This document shows, piece by piece, positions 1-5,125 of a stretch of DNA of 5,125 bases. This stretch comes from an uncultured Clostridia bacterium. Lineage in GTDB: Bacteria; Bacillota; Clostridia; Oscillospirales; Ruminococcaceae. How positions within the stretch are numbered: the stretch's first letter is position 1; every line of letters begins with the position of its first letter. Both the position numbers and the translations under genes were made by a program. The notes below the pieces were generated by a model. It saw nothing but the letters and a program-made list of their open reading frames with translations, ran no database searches and was not told the origin of the DNA. The DNA is taken from contig CANEHP010000164.1 of the NCBI GenBank assembly GCA_947427325.1, forward strand, positions 1 through 5,125, in the 5' to 3' direction.

Positions 1-68
1 CCTCTTGATTTTTGTGAATGTATACAATAAATCTATTTATATTAGTGATTTTTTCTCTTCTTTGTTAA

Positions 69-96
69 ATTATACTAATATTTTGAAAAAATTCAA
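69..96 (-). promoter_or_regulatory. Possible divergent sigma-A promoter for a gene left of the window
   Basis: Read on the minus strand, TTGAAT (91-96) is followed after 16 bp by a perfect TATAAT (69-74). The last bases of the window on that strand (10 to 1) read AATCAAGAGG, which could be the start of a ribosome binding site for a gene just outside the window. The region is very AT-rich, so chance matches are likely. The call rests only on motif quality and spacing. Confidence 0.35.
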
Positions 97-103
97 AAAA
101 CAC

Positions 104-132
104 TTGAATTTAATTGCGGTTTGTGGTAAAAT
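104..132 (+). promoter_or_regulatory. rpsT promoter (sigma-A, extended -10)
   Basis: TTGAAT (-35, 104-109) and TAAAAT (-10, 127-132) are separated by 17 bp. The bases TGG directly before the -10 box form an extended -10 element (TGn). Transcription should start near 139, giving an rpsT leader of about 135 nt. No other plus-strand promoter of similar quality lies between here and the rpsT start. Confidence 0.7.
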
Positions 133-138
133 ATATCG

Positions 139-273
139 AGCAGAAAAAACAAGCCAATGGGAAAACAACTCCTTGCGGCGTTAAAGATCCTGTATTCTCA
201 ATATGTGGTTCTGAGAACAGTAATATTTTGGAATAACGGGGTTCACATGAGAACATTGCAAGGAGGTGTAACA
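139..273 (+). promoter_or_regulatory. Structured rpsT leader with a Shine-Dalgarno-sequestering helix (candidate autoregulatory element)
   Basis: CTCCTTGC (169-176) is perfectly complementary to GCAAGGAG (258-265), which contains most of the rpsT ribosome binding site (AGGAGG, 261-266). Two G-U pairs (177-257, 178-256) can extend this closing helix to 10 bp. Inside it lie a hairpin at 190-220 (CTG and TTCTCA pairing with TGAGAA and CAG, with a 2-nt bulge) and a 4-bp hairpin at 241-254 (GTTC/GAAC), so the whole resembles a multibranch junction. S20 represses its own synthesis at translation in E. coli. That the same holds for this leader is inference. No transcription terminator is visible inside the leader, so any control would be translational. 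Confidence 0.5.
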
Positions 274-519
274 ATGCCTAATATTAAATCTGCCAAGAAA
301 AGAGTATTGGTTTCCAAGGTTAGACAGGAACGCAACAAGGCGGCTAAAACTCAGCTTAAAACTGTTATGAAGCAGGCAAGAGCAGAAGGTGCTGACGACG
401 CAGCAAGACTTGTAGCCGTTAAGAAGCTTGACAAAGCAGCAGGCAAGGGTCTTATTCATAAGAATAAGGCGGCTCGTCTTAAATCAAGAATGGCTAAGAA
501 GGCTTCCGCTACTGCATAA
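274..519 (+). CDS. rpsT: 30S ribosomal protein S20
   Basis: This gene encodes an 81-residue, highly basic protein that starts MPNIKSAKKR, the typical S20 N-terminus. It has the family's Lys/Arg/Ala-rich helical composition and the conserved C-terminal HKNKAARLKSRMAKK segment. S20 is a primary binding protein of the small subunit and contacts 16S rRNA. Its length fits the family (roughly 80-90 residues). The start at 274 is preceded by AGGAGG at 261-266 with a 7-nt spacer. The frame remains open upstream to ATG codons at 247 and 157, but neither has a ribosome binding site and the extra 39 residues do not belong to S20. The gene has its own promoter and terminator, so it is probably monocistronic. 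Expression may be tuned by the folded leader, in which the ribosome binding site can be masked. Confidence 0.97.
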   Translation: MPNIKSAKKRVLVSKVRQERNKAAKTQLKTVMKQARAEGADDAARLVAVKKLDKAAGKGLIHKNKAARLKSRMAKKASATA

Positions 520-535
520 TTATTTTAAAATAAGT

Positions 536-570
536 TTCCCCGTCTGAATTAGGCGGGGAATATTTTTGTA
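536..570 (+). terminator. Intrinsic terminator of rpsT
   Basis: TTCCCCGTCT (536-545) and AGGCGGGGAA (551-560) form a 10-bp stem (one G-U pair) with the 5-nt loop GAATT, followed by the T-rich tail TATTTTTGTA. It begins 16 nt after the rpsT stop. Read on the minus strand the stem is followed by a weaker T-rich stretch, so it may also catch transcripts coming from the convergent antiporter operon. Confidence 0.92.
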
Positions 571-744
571 TGAAAGGCTATAAGAGCAAAGCTTTCTCCT
601 TATACTAAATCCAATTTAAAAAGGTGCTAACCTTTTTAAATTATTCGGTGTGAGCCGAATAGCCGTTGAAAGCGGCGTGGAATATACGTTCAATACTATC
701 GTAAAGGGTCTGTTACTTGTGTTTGACATAACGCTGATCCGCTG
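571..744. other. Intergenic stretch between convergent genes, rich in hairpins
   Basis: No convincing gene is seen. A perfect hairpin lies at 613-642 (13-bp arms, loop GCTA). It is followed by ATTCGG/CCGAAT (643-660, loop of 6) and GCCG/CGGC (662-676). TTTGACA/TGTCAAA (722-728 and 743-749) forms another dyad that overlaps the antiporter stop codon. A plus-strand frame opens at GTG 650 but lacks a ribosome binding site and runs into the antisense of the antiporter. The 613-642 hairpin has A-runs and T-runs flanking a short GC core, so it may act as a terminator for the minus-strand operon. The rest is unexplained and could be a structured RNA or the remnant of a repeat element. Confidence 0.45.
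613..642 (-). terminator. Possible terminator-like hairpin downstream of the antiporter operon
   Basis: The two 13-nt arms (613-625 and 630-642) are fully complementary around the tetraloop GCTA (TAGC on the minus strand). The GC core is only GGT/ACC, flanked by five A:T pairs and an AATTT/AAATT outer stem. The T-run is mostly inside the stem and not after it, which is atypical for an intrinsic terminator. It is the best candidate end for minus-strand transcription after 745, but this is uncertain. It could equally be a repeat-derived palindrome. Confidence 0.35.
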
Positions 745-2349
745 TCAAAGCTTTTCAGCAGAATTTATTACCAAAATATCTCCTTCGGTAAACTCCGTTT
801 TTCCCTTGGGAATTATTACCTTATCTCCCCGTTTAATAAGTATAATCAAATGACTGTTGTCAGGAGGAAGCTCCGACAGCTTTAAGCCGCAGTAAAGGCT
901 TTTATTGGTAACATTTATCTCTGTAAGGTTAATTCCCTCCGCATCGCTTATTGCAGGGGCGCAAAGCACCGCCATATCCCCCGCTTTTATTTGCGTAAAG
1001 CCTTTAGGCACGATCCGTTTTTTATCTCTCACTATCAAAGCAATAAGCGTTTCGGGCGGAAGATGCAGATCCTTTATCAATCTTCCGTTCCAGCGGCTGT
1101 TTTCGGTAACATTAACCTTAATAAACTGCACAGGCAGTTCCTCCGAATAGTCGTTAAAGGTAGTCATAACGTTGTTGGCATCGTCTATCATTTTAAGCTT
1201 CCTTGCCGCAAAGGGGATAAGTGAGCCTTGCAGCAAAAGAGACAGCAATACCGATAAAAATATTGTATGGAAAATATCGTATTCTTGAAAGTTTGAAGCA
1301 GCCGCCGCCATGATCGCAAAAACTATGGATGCTACTCCCCTGAGTCCTGAAAAAGAAACCAGCAGCATTTGGTTCACCTTACACTTAAAAGGGGCAAGTA
1401 TGCCGAAAACTGCCGCAGGACGGGCTACGAATACCATAAACAAGGATATTAACATTCCTGTAATCAGCACTTCAGGCAGCTTTGATGGAAAGGCAAGCAA
1501 CCCCAGCATAAAGAATACCGCCATTTGCAAAAGCCCTGTTACTCCGTCAAAAAAATGTACAAGGTTTCTTTTTCCCTGTATGGGTTTGTTTCCTAAATAT
1601 ATGCCTACTATATAGGCGCTTAAATATCCGTTCCCGCCTATAAAAGCGGGAGCTGCAAAGGCAAGCAGGGCGATCGCTACCATAAATACCGAATCAAAGC
1701 CTGCCGTGTTCGTTTTAAAATGCTTTAAAATATGCCAAGCTGAAAAGCCTGTGATAAATCCGAGGGCAGCGCCGAATATAAGCTGCTTAAAGAGCATCAA
1801 GACCATATCTCCCGCTGTTGCGGAACCCTTAATTACCGATAACACGATTACGGTGAGCATATAGGCAAAGGGGTCGTTGCTTCCGCTTTCCATTTCAAGA
1901 AGAGAAGCTGTGTTGTATTTCAGGTTAAGCCGCTTGCTTCTTAAAATCGAGAATACAGTTGCGGCGTCCGTTGAGCCTAAGCAGGCGCCTATAAGCATAC
2001 CCTCCGCCCAATCAAAGCCTAAAGCAAGATGACAGAAGATTCCCGTAAGCAGTGCGGTGATCACTACTCCGAAGGAGGAAAGCAGCATGGATTTTACCGC
2101 TACAGGCTTAGCCTTGTTAAGATTTGTTCCGAAGCCGCCGTAAAACATTATGAAAATAAGGGCTAAACTACAGCTTGTTTCCGCAAAATTATAGTTTTCA
2201 AAGGGAATTTTAAAAATACCGTCCGAACCGAACAGCATACCGATTACAATAAAAACCAACAACATAGGTATACCGAATCTGCCTGAAAATCGGTTAGCCA
2301 TTATGCATATTAAAATTACTGCCGCAATAATAAGAAGTGTTAAATCCAA
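745..2349 (-). CDS. Potassium/proton antiporter, CPA1 family (NhaP2/CvrA-like), with two C-terminal RCK_C-like domains
   Basis: This 534-residue membrane protein has about 12-13 hydrophobic segments within residues 1-380. Family hallmarks are the N-terminal ANRFSGRFGIP, LGSTDAATVFSIL (124-136), ESGSNDP (154-160, with the Asn-Asp pair expected to take part in ion/proton exchange) and SGLRGVASI (334-342). Family knowledge suggests cation (K+ or Na+) for proton exchange across the cytoplasmic membrane; the exact ion is inferred. Residues 407-466 and 475-530 are two similar cytoplasmic modules of TrkA-C/RCK_C type, each with an INVT-like strand, a later PKG motif and a GD turn. They are probably the ligand-sensing part. 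The start is TTG at 2349, supported by GAGGTGA just upstream; no ATG fits better. The gene lies 25 bp after the GNAT gene on the same strand and probably shares its promoter. Confidence 0.9.
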   Translation of the reverse strand: MDLTLLIIAAVILICIMANRFSGRFGIPMLLVFIVIGMLFGSDGIFKIPFENYNFAETSCSLALIFIMFYGGFGTNLNKAKPVAVKSMLLSSFGVVITALLTGIFCHLALGFDWAEGMLIGACLGSTDAATVFSILRSKRLNLKYNTASLLEMESGSNDPFAYMLTVIVLSVIKGSATAGDMVLMLFKQLIFGAALGFITGFSAWHILKHFKTNTAGFDSVFMVAIALLAFAAPAFIGGNGYLSAYIVGIYLGNKPIQGKRNLVHFFDGVTGLLQMAVFFMLGLLAFPSKLPEVLITGMLISLFMVFVARPAAVFGILAPFKCKVNQMLLVSFSGLRGVASIVFAIMAAAASNFQEYDIFHTIFLSVLLSLLLQGSLIPFAARKLKMIDDANNVMTTFNDYSEELPVQFIKVNVTENSRWNGRLIKDLHLPPETLIALIVRDKKRIVPKGFTQIKAGDMAVLCAPAISDAEGINLTEINVTNKSLYCGLKLSELPPDNSHLIILIKRGDKVIIPKGKTEFTEGDILVINSAEKL

Positions 2350-2374
2350 ATTTCACCTCACTTCTGCATATATA

Positions 2375-2857
2375 TCAAAGCCTGATCTCCATTTCAACTG
2401 TGTCCTGCCAATTACCGAATTTGTCCTTTGCGATTTTTTCACGGTAGCCTATCATACGGAAGCCGCATTTCTCGTGCAGCTTAATGCTTCCGATATTCTG
2501 ACGGCATATGCGTGATTCCAATGTCCAAACGCCAAAGCTTTCCGCATTTTCCTTGACCCTTTCTATAAGAGCAAAGCCTGCGCCGTGTCTTTTATATCCG
2601 TCCCTTACATAAATACTAAGCTCCGTAACTCCGCTGTAGGGCTTACGTGAAAGGCCCTGAGTGAGAGCCACCCAGCCGATAATTTTTCCTTCTGCTTCCG
2701 CAACATAACGGCAAAAGGGAAGATGTGAATTATCCCACTCATTATAATCGGGAACAGAGGTCTGAAATGTCGCCGTGCCGCTTAACACGCCTTGTGCATA
2801 TATCTCCGCTGCCTGCGGATAATCTTCCTTTGTCATTTCTCTAATTAAAAATTTCAT
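2375..2857 (-). CDS. GNAT family N-acetyltransferase (phosphinothricin acetyltransferase/MnaT-like)
   Basis: This gene encodes a 160-residue single-domain GNAT protein starting MKFLIREMTKEDYPQ, a usual beginning for this family. The acetyl-CoA pyrophosphate-binding loop is seen as YVRDGYKRHGAG (83-94). The late motif NIGSIKLHEKCGF (121-133) matches the N..S..LHE..GF pattern of the phosphinothricin/methionine-sulfone acetyltransferase subgroup, as does the C-terminal W..D.VEM segment. It should move an acetyl group from acetyl-CoA to a small amine such as an amino-acid analogue; the real substrate cannot be read from sequence. The frame is open upstream to 2929, but those codons overlap the predicted promoter, so the start at 2857 is chosen. 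Its ribosome binding site is weak (an AGG 9 nt upstream). It is first in a likely operon with the antiporter. Confidence 0.88.
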   Translation of the reverse strand: MKFLIREMTKEDYPQAAEIYAQGVLSGTATFQTSVPDYNEWDNSHLPFCRYVAEAEGKIIGWVALTQGLSRKPYSGVTELSIYVRDGYKRHGAGFALIERVKENAESFGVWTLESRICRQNIGSIKLHEKCGFRMIGYREKIAKDKFGNWQDTVEMEIRL

Positions 2858-2900
2858 TTGTTGTAGCCTGTTTTTTCTTTCCTTTTTTCTTATTACATAC

Positions 2901-2929
2901 ATTATACAATATTTTCTAAATAAATACAA
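2901..2929 (-). promoter_or_regulatory. Promoter of the GNAT-antiporter operon
   Basis: On the minus strand TTGTAT (2924-2929) and a perfect TATAAT (2901-2906) are 17 bp apart. Transcription should start near 2894, leaving about 37 nt before the ATG at 2857. This placement argues against start codons further upstream in the same frame (2902, 2929). The -35 box lies 21 bp from that of the divergent recQ promoter, so a regulator binding between them could affect both. Confidence 0.7.
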
Positions 2930-2950
2930 TAGCCTGAATTTCTTCGCCCC

Positions 2951-2979
2951 TTGACATTATTCTCCTTTTGAGATAAAAT
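2951..2979 (+). promoter_or_regulatory. recQ promoter (near-consensus sigma-A)
   Basis: A perfect -35 box TTGACA (2951-2956) and TAAAAT (2974-2979) are separated by 17 bp. Transcription should begin around 2986, about 220 nt before the recQ start. The long palindrome at 3005-3166 would then lie wholly inside the recQ 5' untranslated region. No other promoter of similar quality is seen between the palindrome and recQ. Confidence 0.7.
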
Positions 2980-3004
2980 TAAGACAGCACCGCACAAAGC
3001 TGTA

Positions 3005-3166
3005 AGAACTTGTTTTCATAGAAATTGGCACGCATCTTTTCGGCAAATTTTGCCGATGACTGCGTCAAAATTCCTTGAAATACACGAGTATTCCTGCGGA
3101 ATTTTTCCTTGTCCTCGACAAAATTTGCTCGAAAATCCGCGCACCATTCCTATGAGAACAAGTTCT
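3005..3166. repeat. 162-bp near-palindromic MITE-like element in the recQ leader
   Basis: The arms 3005-3083 and 3088-3166 are imperfect inverted copies of each other, centred on the loop ACGA (3084-3087). The ends are AGAACTTGTT (3005-3014) and AACAAGTTCT (3157-3166). Perfectly paired blocks include AAAATTCC/GGAATTTT (3067-3074 with 3098-3105). Each arm also holds an internal dyad, for example CGGCAAA/TTTGCCG at 3041-3055. A TA lies beside the left end (3003-3004) and another at the right end (3166-3167), consistent with insertion at TA as in IS630/mariner-type MITEs, but this is inference. There is no coding capacity. The dyad at the tips and the exact symmetry favour a non-autonomous mobile repeat over a simple terminator. 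Confidence 0.8.
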
Positions 3167-3192
3167 AAATCTGTTTTTGCGCAAATAATTCC

Positions 3193-3199
3193 AAAAGGA
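3193..3199 (+). promoter_or_regulatory. recQ ribosome binding site
   Basis: AAAAGGA lies 9 nt before the ATG at 3209, separated by a T-rich spacer. It is 26 nt downstream of the palindrome, so it is probably outside the long hairpin but next to it. Confidence 0.65.
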
Positions 3200-3208
3200 T
3201 TTTTTTAA

Positions 3209-4825
3209 ATGAACAAACACAAGCTTTTAAAAGACATTTTCGGTCATTCCGATTTCAGAAAGGGACAGGAACAGGCGGTAGACTGTCTGTTAAGCGGCGG
3301 AGATTTGCTTGCCGTAATGCCCACGGGTGCGGGAAAATCCGTTTGCTATCAGCTCCCGGCACTTATGATGAAGGGCATTACGCTTGTTATTTCTCCGCTT
3401 ATTTCGCTTATGCAGGATCAGGCTGCCGCCCTTACTCAGAACGGCGTTTCAGCCGCTTTTCTTAACAGCTCTCTTTCCTCCGAGGAATATATGCTTACCC
3501 TTCAAATGGCTCGAAACGGAGTTTATAAGCTGCTTTATGTCGCTCCCGAAAGGCTTGATTCCGAAAGCTTTGTTAATTTTGCAAGCCATACGGAAATATC
3601 TATGATAACCGTTGACGAGGCGCACTGTATAAGCCAATGGGGACAGGATTTCCGCCCGTCTTATCTGAGAATTGCGGACTTTATAGCCGCTTTGCCCAAA
3701 AGACCTGTTATAAGCGCATTTACTGCCACAGCTACCGATAAGGTGAGAAATGATATAAAGGAAAAATTAGGGCTTCATAATCCTATGGAGATAGTTACGG
3801 GCTTTGACCGTCCTAACTTGTTTTTTGAAGTAATAAAAGCCGATACAAGAGTTAAGCCTATTGTCTTAAAGGAACTGCTGACACGCTTTTCCGACCGCAG
3901 TGGCATAATCTACTGCAACACACGAAAGCAGACGGAGCAGGTATACGGCTTTTGTAAGGAGCAGGGAGTTGAAACCTCCATTTATCATGCGGGAATAAGC
4001 GATAATCTGCGTAAAAGCAATCAGGAGGATTTTATTTATGACCGCACAAGGGTAATGGTAGCCACAAATGCATTCGGAATGGGAATAGATAAGTCTAATG
4101 TGGGCTTTGTAATACATTACAGTATGCCAAAAAGCCCCGAGGCGTACTATCAGGAGGCGGGACGTGCGGGACGCGACGGCACGGCGGCTGATTGCGTACT
4201 GCTTTACTGCGGAGCGGATCTGAACACCGCCCTGTACTTTATAGATAATATGGAGGGCGAGGGTCTTACAGCGGAGGAGCTTGCAGAGGTAAAAAAGCAG
4301 GACAGAAAACGCCTTGACGCTATGGTGGAATACTGTAATACCACCGACTGCCTGAGAGAGTTTTTGCTAAATTATTTTGGCGAAAAATGCGAAAGCTGTT
4401 CGGGCTGCTCCAACTGTAACGGAGATTTTCGCATTGAGGACATTACAGACCCTTCTCAAAGGATAATTTCCTGTGTATACCGCTTAAGCGAAAGGGGAAA
4501 ACGCTTTGGCACAAATATGGTGGTGGATATTTTAAAAGGCAGCAGAGTGCAAAAGGTCATAAACGGCGGCTTCGACAAGCTTTCCACCTTTGGGATAATG
4601 GCAAGCTACGATAAAAAGCGCATTTCCGAACTTATAGACATTCTTGTAAAGCAGGAATATCTGCGCCGCAGCGACGATGAATACCGAATTTTGTACATAA
4701 CCCAAAAGGGAGATAAGGCAATCAGAGAACGGCAGAAGATCACCGCCAAATTTCTTGTGCGCAAGGAAACCGCTTCCCGGCTGTTCAGGGGCAGCGTAAC
4801 ATTGAAAAACCCTGTAGCGGTGTAG
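3209..4825 (+). CDS. recQ: RecQ-family ATP-dependent 3'-5' DNA helicase, interrupted by an in-frame TAG before its HRDC domain
   Basis: RecQ unwinds DNA with 3'-5' polarity in recombination and replication-fork repair. The 538 residues up to the stop include motif 0 (FRKGQEQAV, 16-24), Walker A (PTGAGKS, 38-44; Lys43), motif Ia (ISPLISLMQDQ, 61-71), DEAHC (136-140), motif III (SAFTATAT, 169-176), motif IV near IIYCNTRK and motif VI (QEAGRAGRDG, 315-324). The zinc-binding region follows, with Cys381, Cys397, Cys400 and Cys403 matching the E. coli ligands, and then a winged-helix region (about 410-505). The TAG at 4823-4825 falls in the linker after it. The frame then continues with a conserved HRDC domain. 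The E. coli core without HRDC still unwinds DNA, so this product could be active, but normal-length relatives keep HRDC. A nonsense mutation, sequencing error or read-through are the options. Confidence 0.93.
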   Translation: MNKHKLLKDIFGHSDFRKGQEQAVDCLLSGGDLLAVMPTGAGKSVCYQLPALMMKGITLVISPLISLMQDQAAALTQNGVSAAFLNSSLSSEEYMLTLQMARNGVYKLLYVAPERLDSESFVNFASHTEISMITVDEAHCISQWGQDFRPSYLRIADFIAALPKRPVISAFTATATDKVRNDIKEKLGLHNPMEIVTGFDRPNLFFEVIKADTRVKPIVLKELLTRFSDRSGIIYCNTRKQTEQVYGFCKEQGVETSIYHAGISDNLRKSNQEDFIYDRTRVMVATNAFGMGIDKSNVGFVIHYSMPKSPEAYYQEAGRAGRDGTAADCVLLYCGADLNTALYFIDNMEGEGLTAEELAEVKKQDRKRLDAMVEYCNTTDCLREFLLNYFGEKCESCSGCSNCNGDFRIEDITDPSQRIISCVYRLSERGKRFGTNMVVDILKGSRVQKVINGGFDKLSTFGIMASYDKKRISELIDILVKQEYLRRSDDEYRILYITQKGDKAIRERQKITAKFLVRKETASRLFRGSVTLKNPVAV

Positions 4826-5125
4826 CTTACCGACGATGATACCGAGCTGCTGAAGCAGTTAAAGGAGCTGCGTTTTACCCTTGCAAAATTGAACAGACTG
4901 CCCGCCTATATGGTTTTCAGCAATGCGACCTTAGAGGATATGGCGGTAAAAAGACCTGTTACCAAGGGAGAGTTTTTGCAGGTAAACGGCGTGGGCGAAA
5001 CTAAGCTTAATATGTACTGTGAAAAATTTATAGAGAAAATTAAGTTATATATTGAAAGCGGTCAAGGGAAGAGCAAGAGCGAATCTGTTTCCGACGGCGG
5101 CATCGGCGGCGGATATATTGACAGC
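4826..5125 (+). pseudogene. recQ: C-terminal part of RecQ (HRDC domain) stranded behind the in-frame TAG; runs off the window
   Basis: These 100 codons continue the recQ frame without any further stop up to the window edge. About 4841-5059 encodes an HRDC domain: ELLKQLKELR, the signature LPAYMVFSNATLEDMA, and the helix-hairpin-helix-like QVNGVGETKLNMY. This domain in RecQ binds DNA and sets substrate preference. A Ser/Gly/Lys-rich linker follows, so a further C-terminal domain may lie outside the window. No start codon with a ribosome binding site precedes it, so separate translation is unlikely. The AAAGGAG at 4860-4866 has no in-frame start at a suitable distance. Conservation of the residues suggests the interruption is recent or not real, or that the stop is sometimes read through. 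Confidence 0.8.

Noticed and set aside
81..98. TTTTGAA-AAAA-TTCAAAA dyad upstream of rpsT as a terminator or operator
   Set aside because: It consists almost only of A and T in an AT-rich region, has no T-tail in a useful direction, and overlaps the possible divergent promoter.
157..273. N-terminal extension of S20 from ATG 157 or 247, in frame with rpsT
   Set aside because: There is no ribosome binding site at either codon. The added residues are unlike S20, and ATG 274 has a strong AGGAGG and the standard MPNIKSAKKR start.
650..853. Small plus-strand open frame starting at GTG 650
   Set aside because: It has no ribosome binding site, consists of hairpin sequence and then antisense of the antiporter C-terminus, and matches no family I recognise.
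2858..2929. Longer GNAT protein starting at 2929 or 2902
   Set aside because: These codons overlap the predicted -35 and -10 boxes and lie upstream of the expected transcription start. The extra residues precede the normal family start at MKFLIREM.
3006..3017. LexA/DinR-like box GAACTTGTTTTC in front of recQ
   Set aside because: It differs from the Firmicute GAAC-N4-GTTC consensus at one fixed position, and it is simply the terminal repeat of the palindromic element. The mirrored end has GAAC-N2-GTTC spacing, which does not fit a LexA site.
4813..4828. Short direct repeat TGTAGC-GG / TGTAGC-TT around the recQ stop, as a duplication that created the stop
   Set aside because: An 8-bp duplication would shift the frame, yet RecQ residues on both sides are in the same frame. 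The repeat is more likely chance.

Overview
The window looks like chromosomal DNA from a low-to-moderate GC Firmicute, most likely a gut-type clostridium (Oscillospirales/Ruminococcaceae-like). The reasons are the strong AGGAGG-type ribosome binding sites, sigma-A promoters with textbook spacing, a U-tailed intrinsic terminator, the protein families and the style of the dispersed palindrome. The taxonomic placement is inference; no rRNA or species marker is present.

Layout, left to right. Positions 1-273 are an AT-rich promoter region followed by a leader of about 135 nt before rpsT (274-519, +), the gene for ribosomal protein S20. The leader can fold so that its 5' part pairs with the rpsT ribosome binding site. 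A clear intrinsic terminator (536-570) ends rpsT. Positions 571-744 hold no convincing gene but contain several hairpins, including a perfect 13-bp one. On the minus strand, a GNAT acetyltransferase (2375-2857) and a K+/H+ (CPA1/NhaP2-like) antiporter (745-2349) are 25 bp apart and probably form one operon. The antiporter has two tandem RCK_C-like domains at its C-terminus. It converges on rpsT.

The GNAT promoter (2901-2929, minus) lies back to back with a near-consensus plus-strand promoter (2951-2979) for recQ. Between that promoter and the recQ start lies a 162-bp near-palindromic, MITE-like element (3005-3166), so the recQ mRNA should carry a very long hairpin in its 5' untranslated region.

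recQ (3209 onward, +) encodes a complete RecQ helicase core with zinc-binding and winged-helix regions. An in-frame TAG at 4823-4825 interrupts it exactly in the linker before the HRDC domain. The HRDC domain follows in the same frame, is well conserved, and stays open to the window edge. Either the gene carries a single nonsense mutation (or sequencing error), or the cell makes a truncated helicase core with possible read-through.

The genes do not form one pathway: the window holds a ribosomal protein, a small transporter/acetyltransferase operon and a DNA repair helicase. The points worth checking are the rpsT leader fold, the palindrome in the recQ leader, the interrupted recQ frame, the duplicated RCK_C module and the structured 611-749 intergenic stretch.
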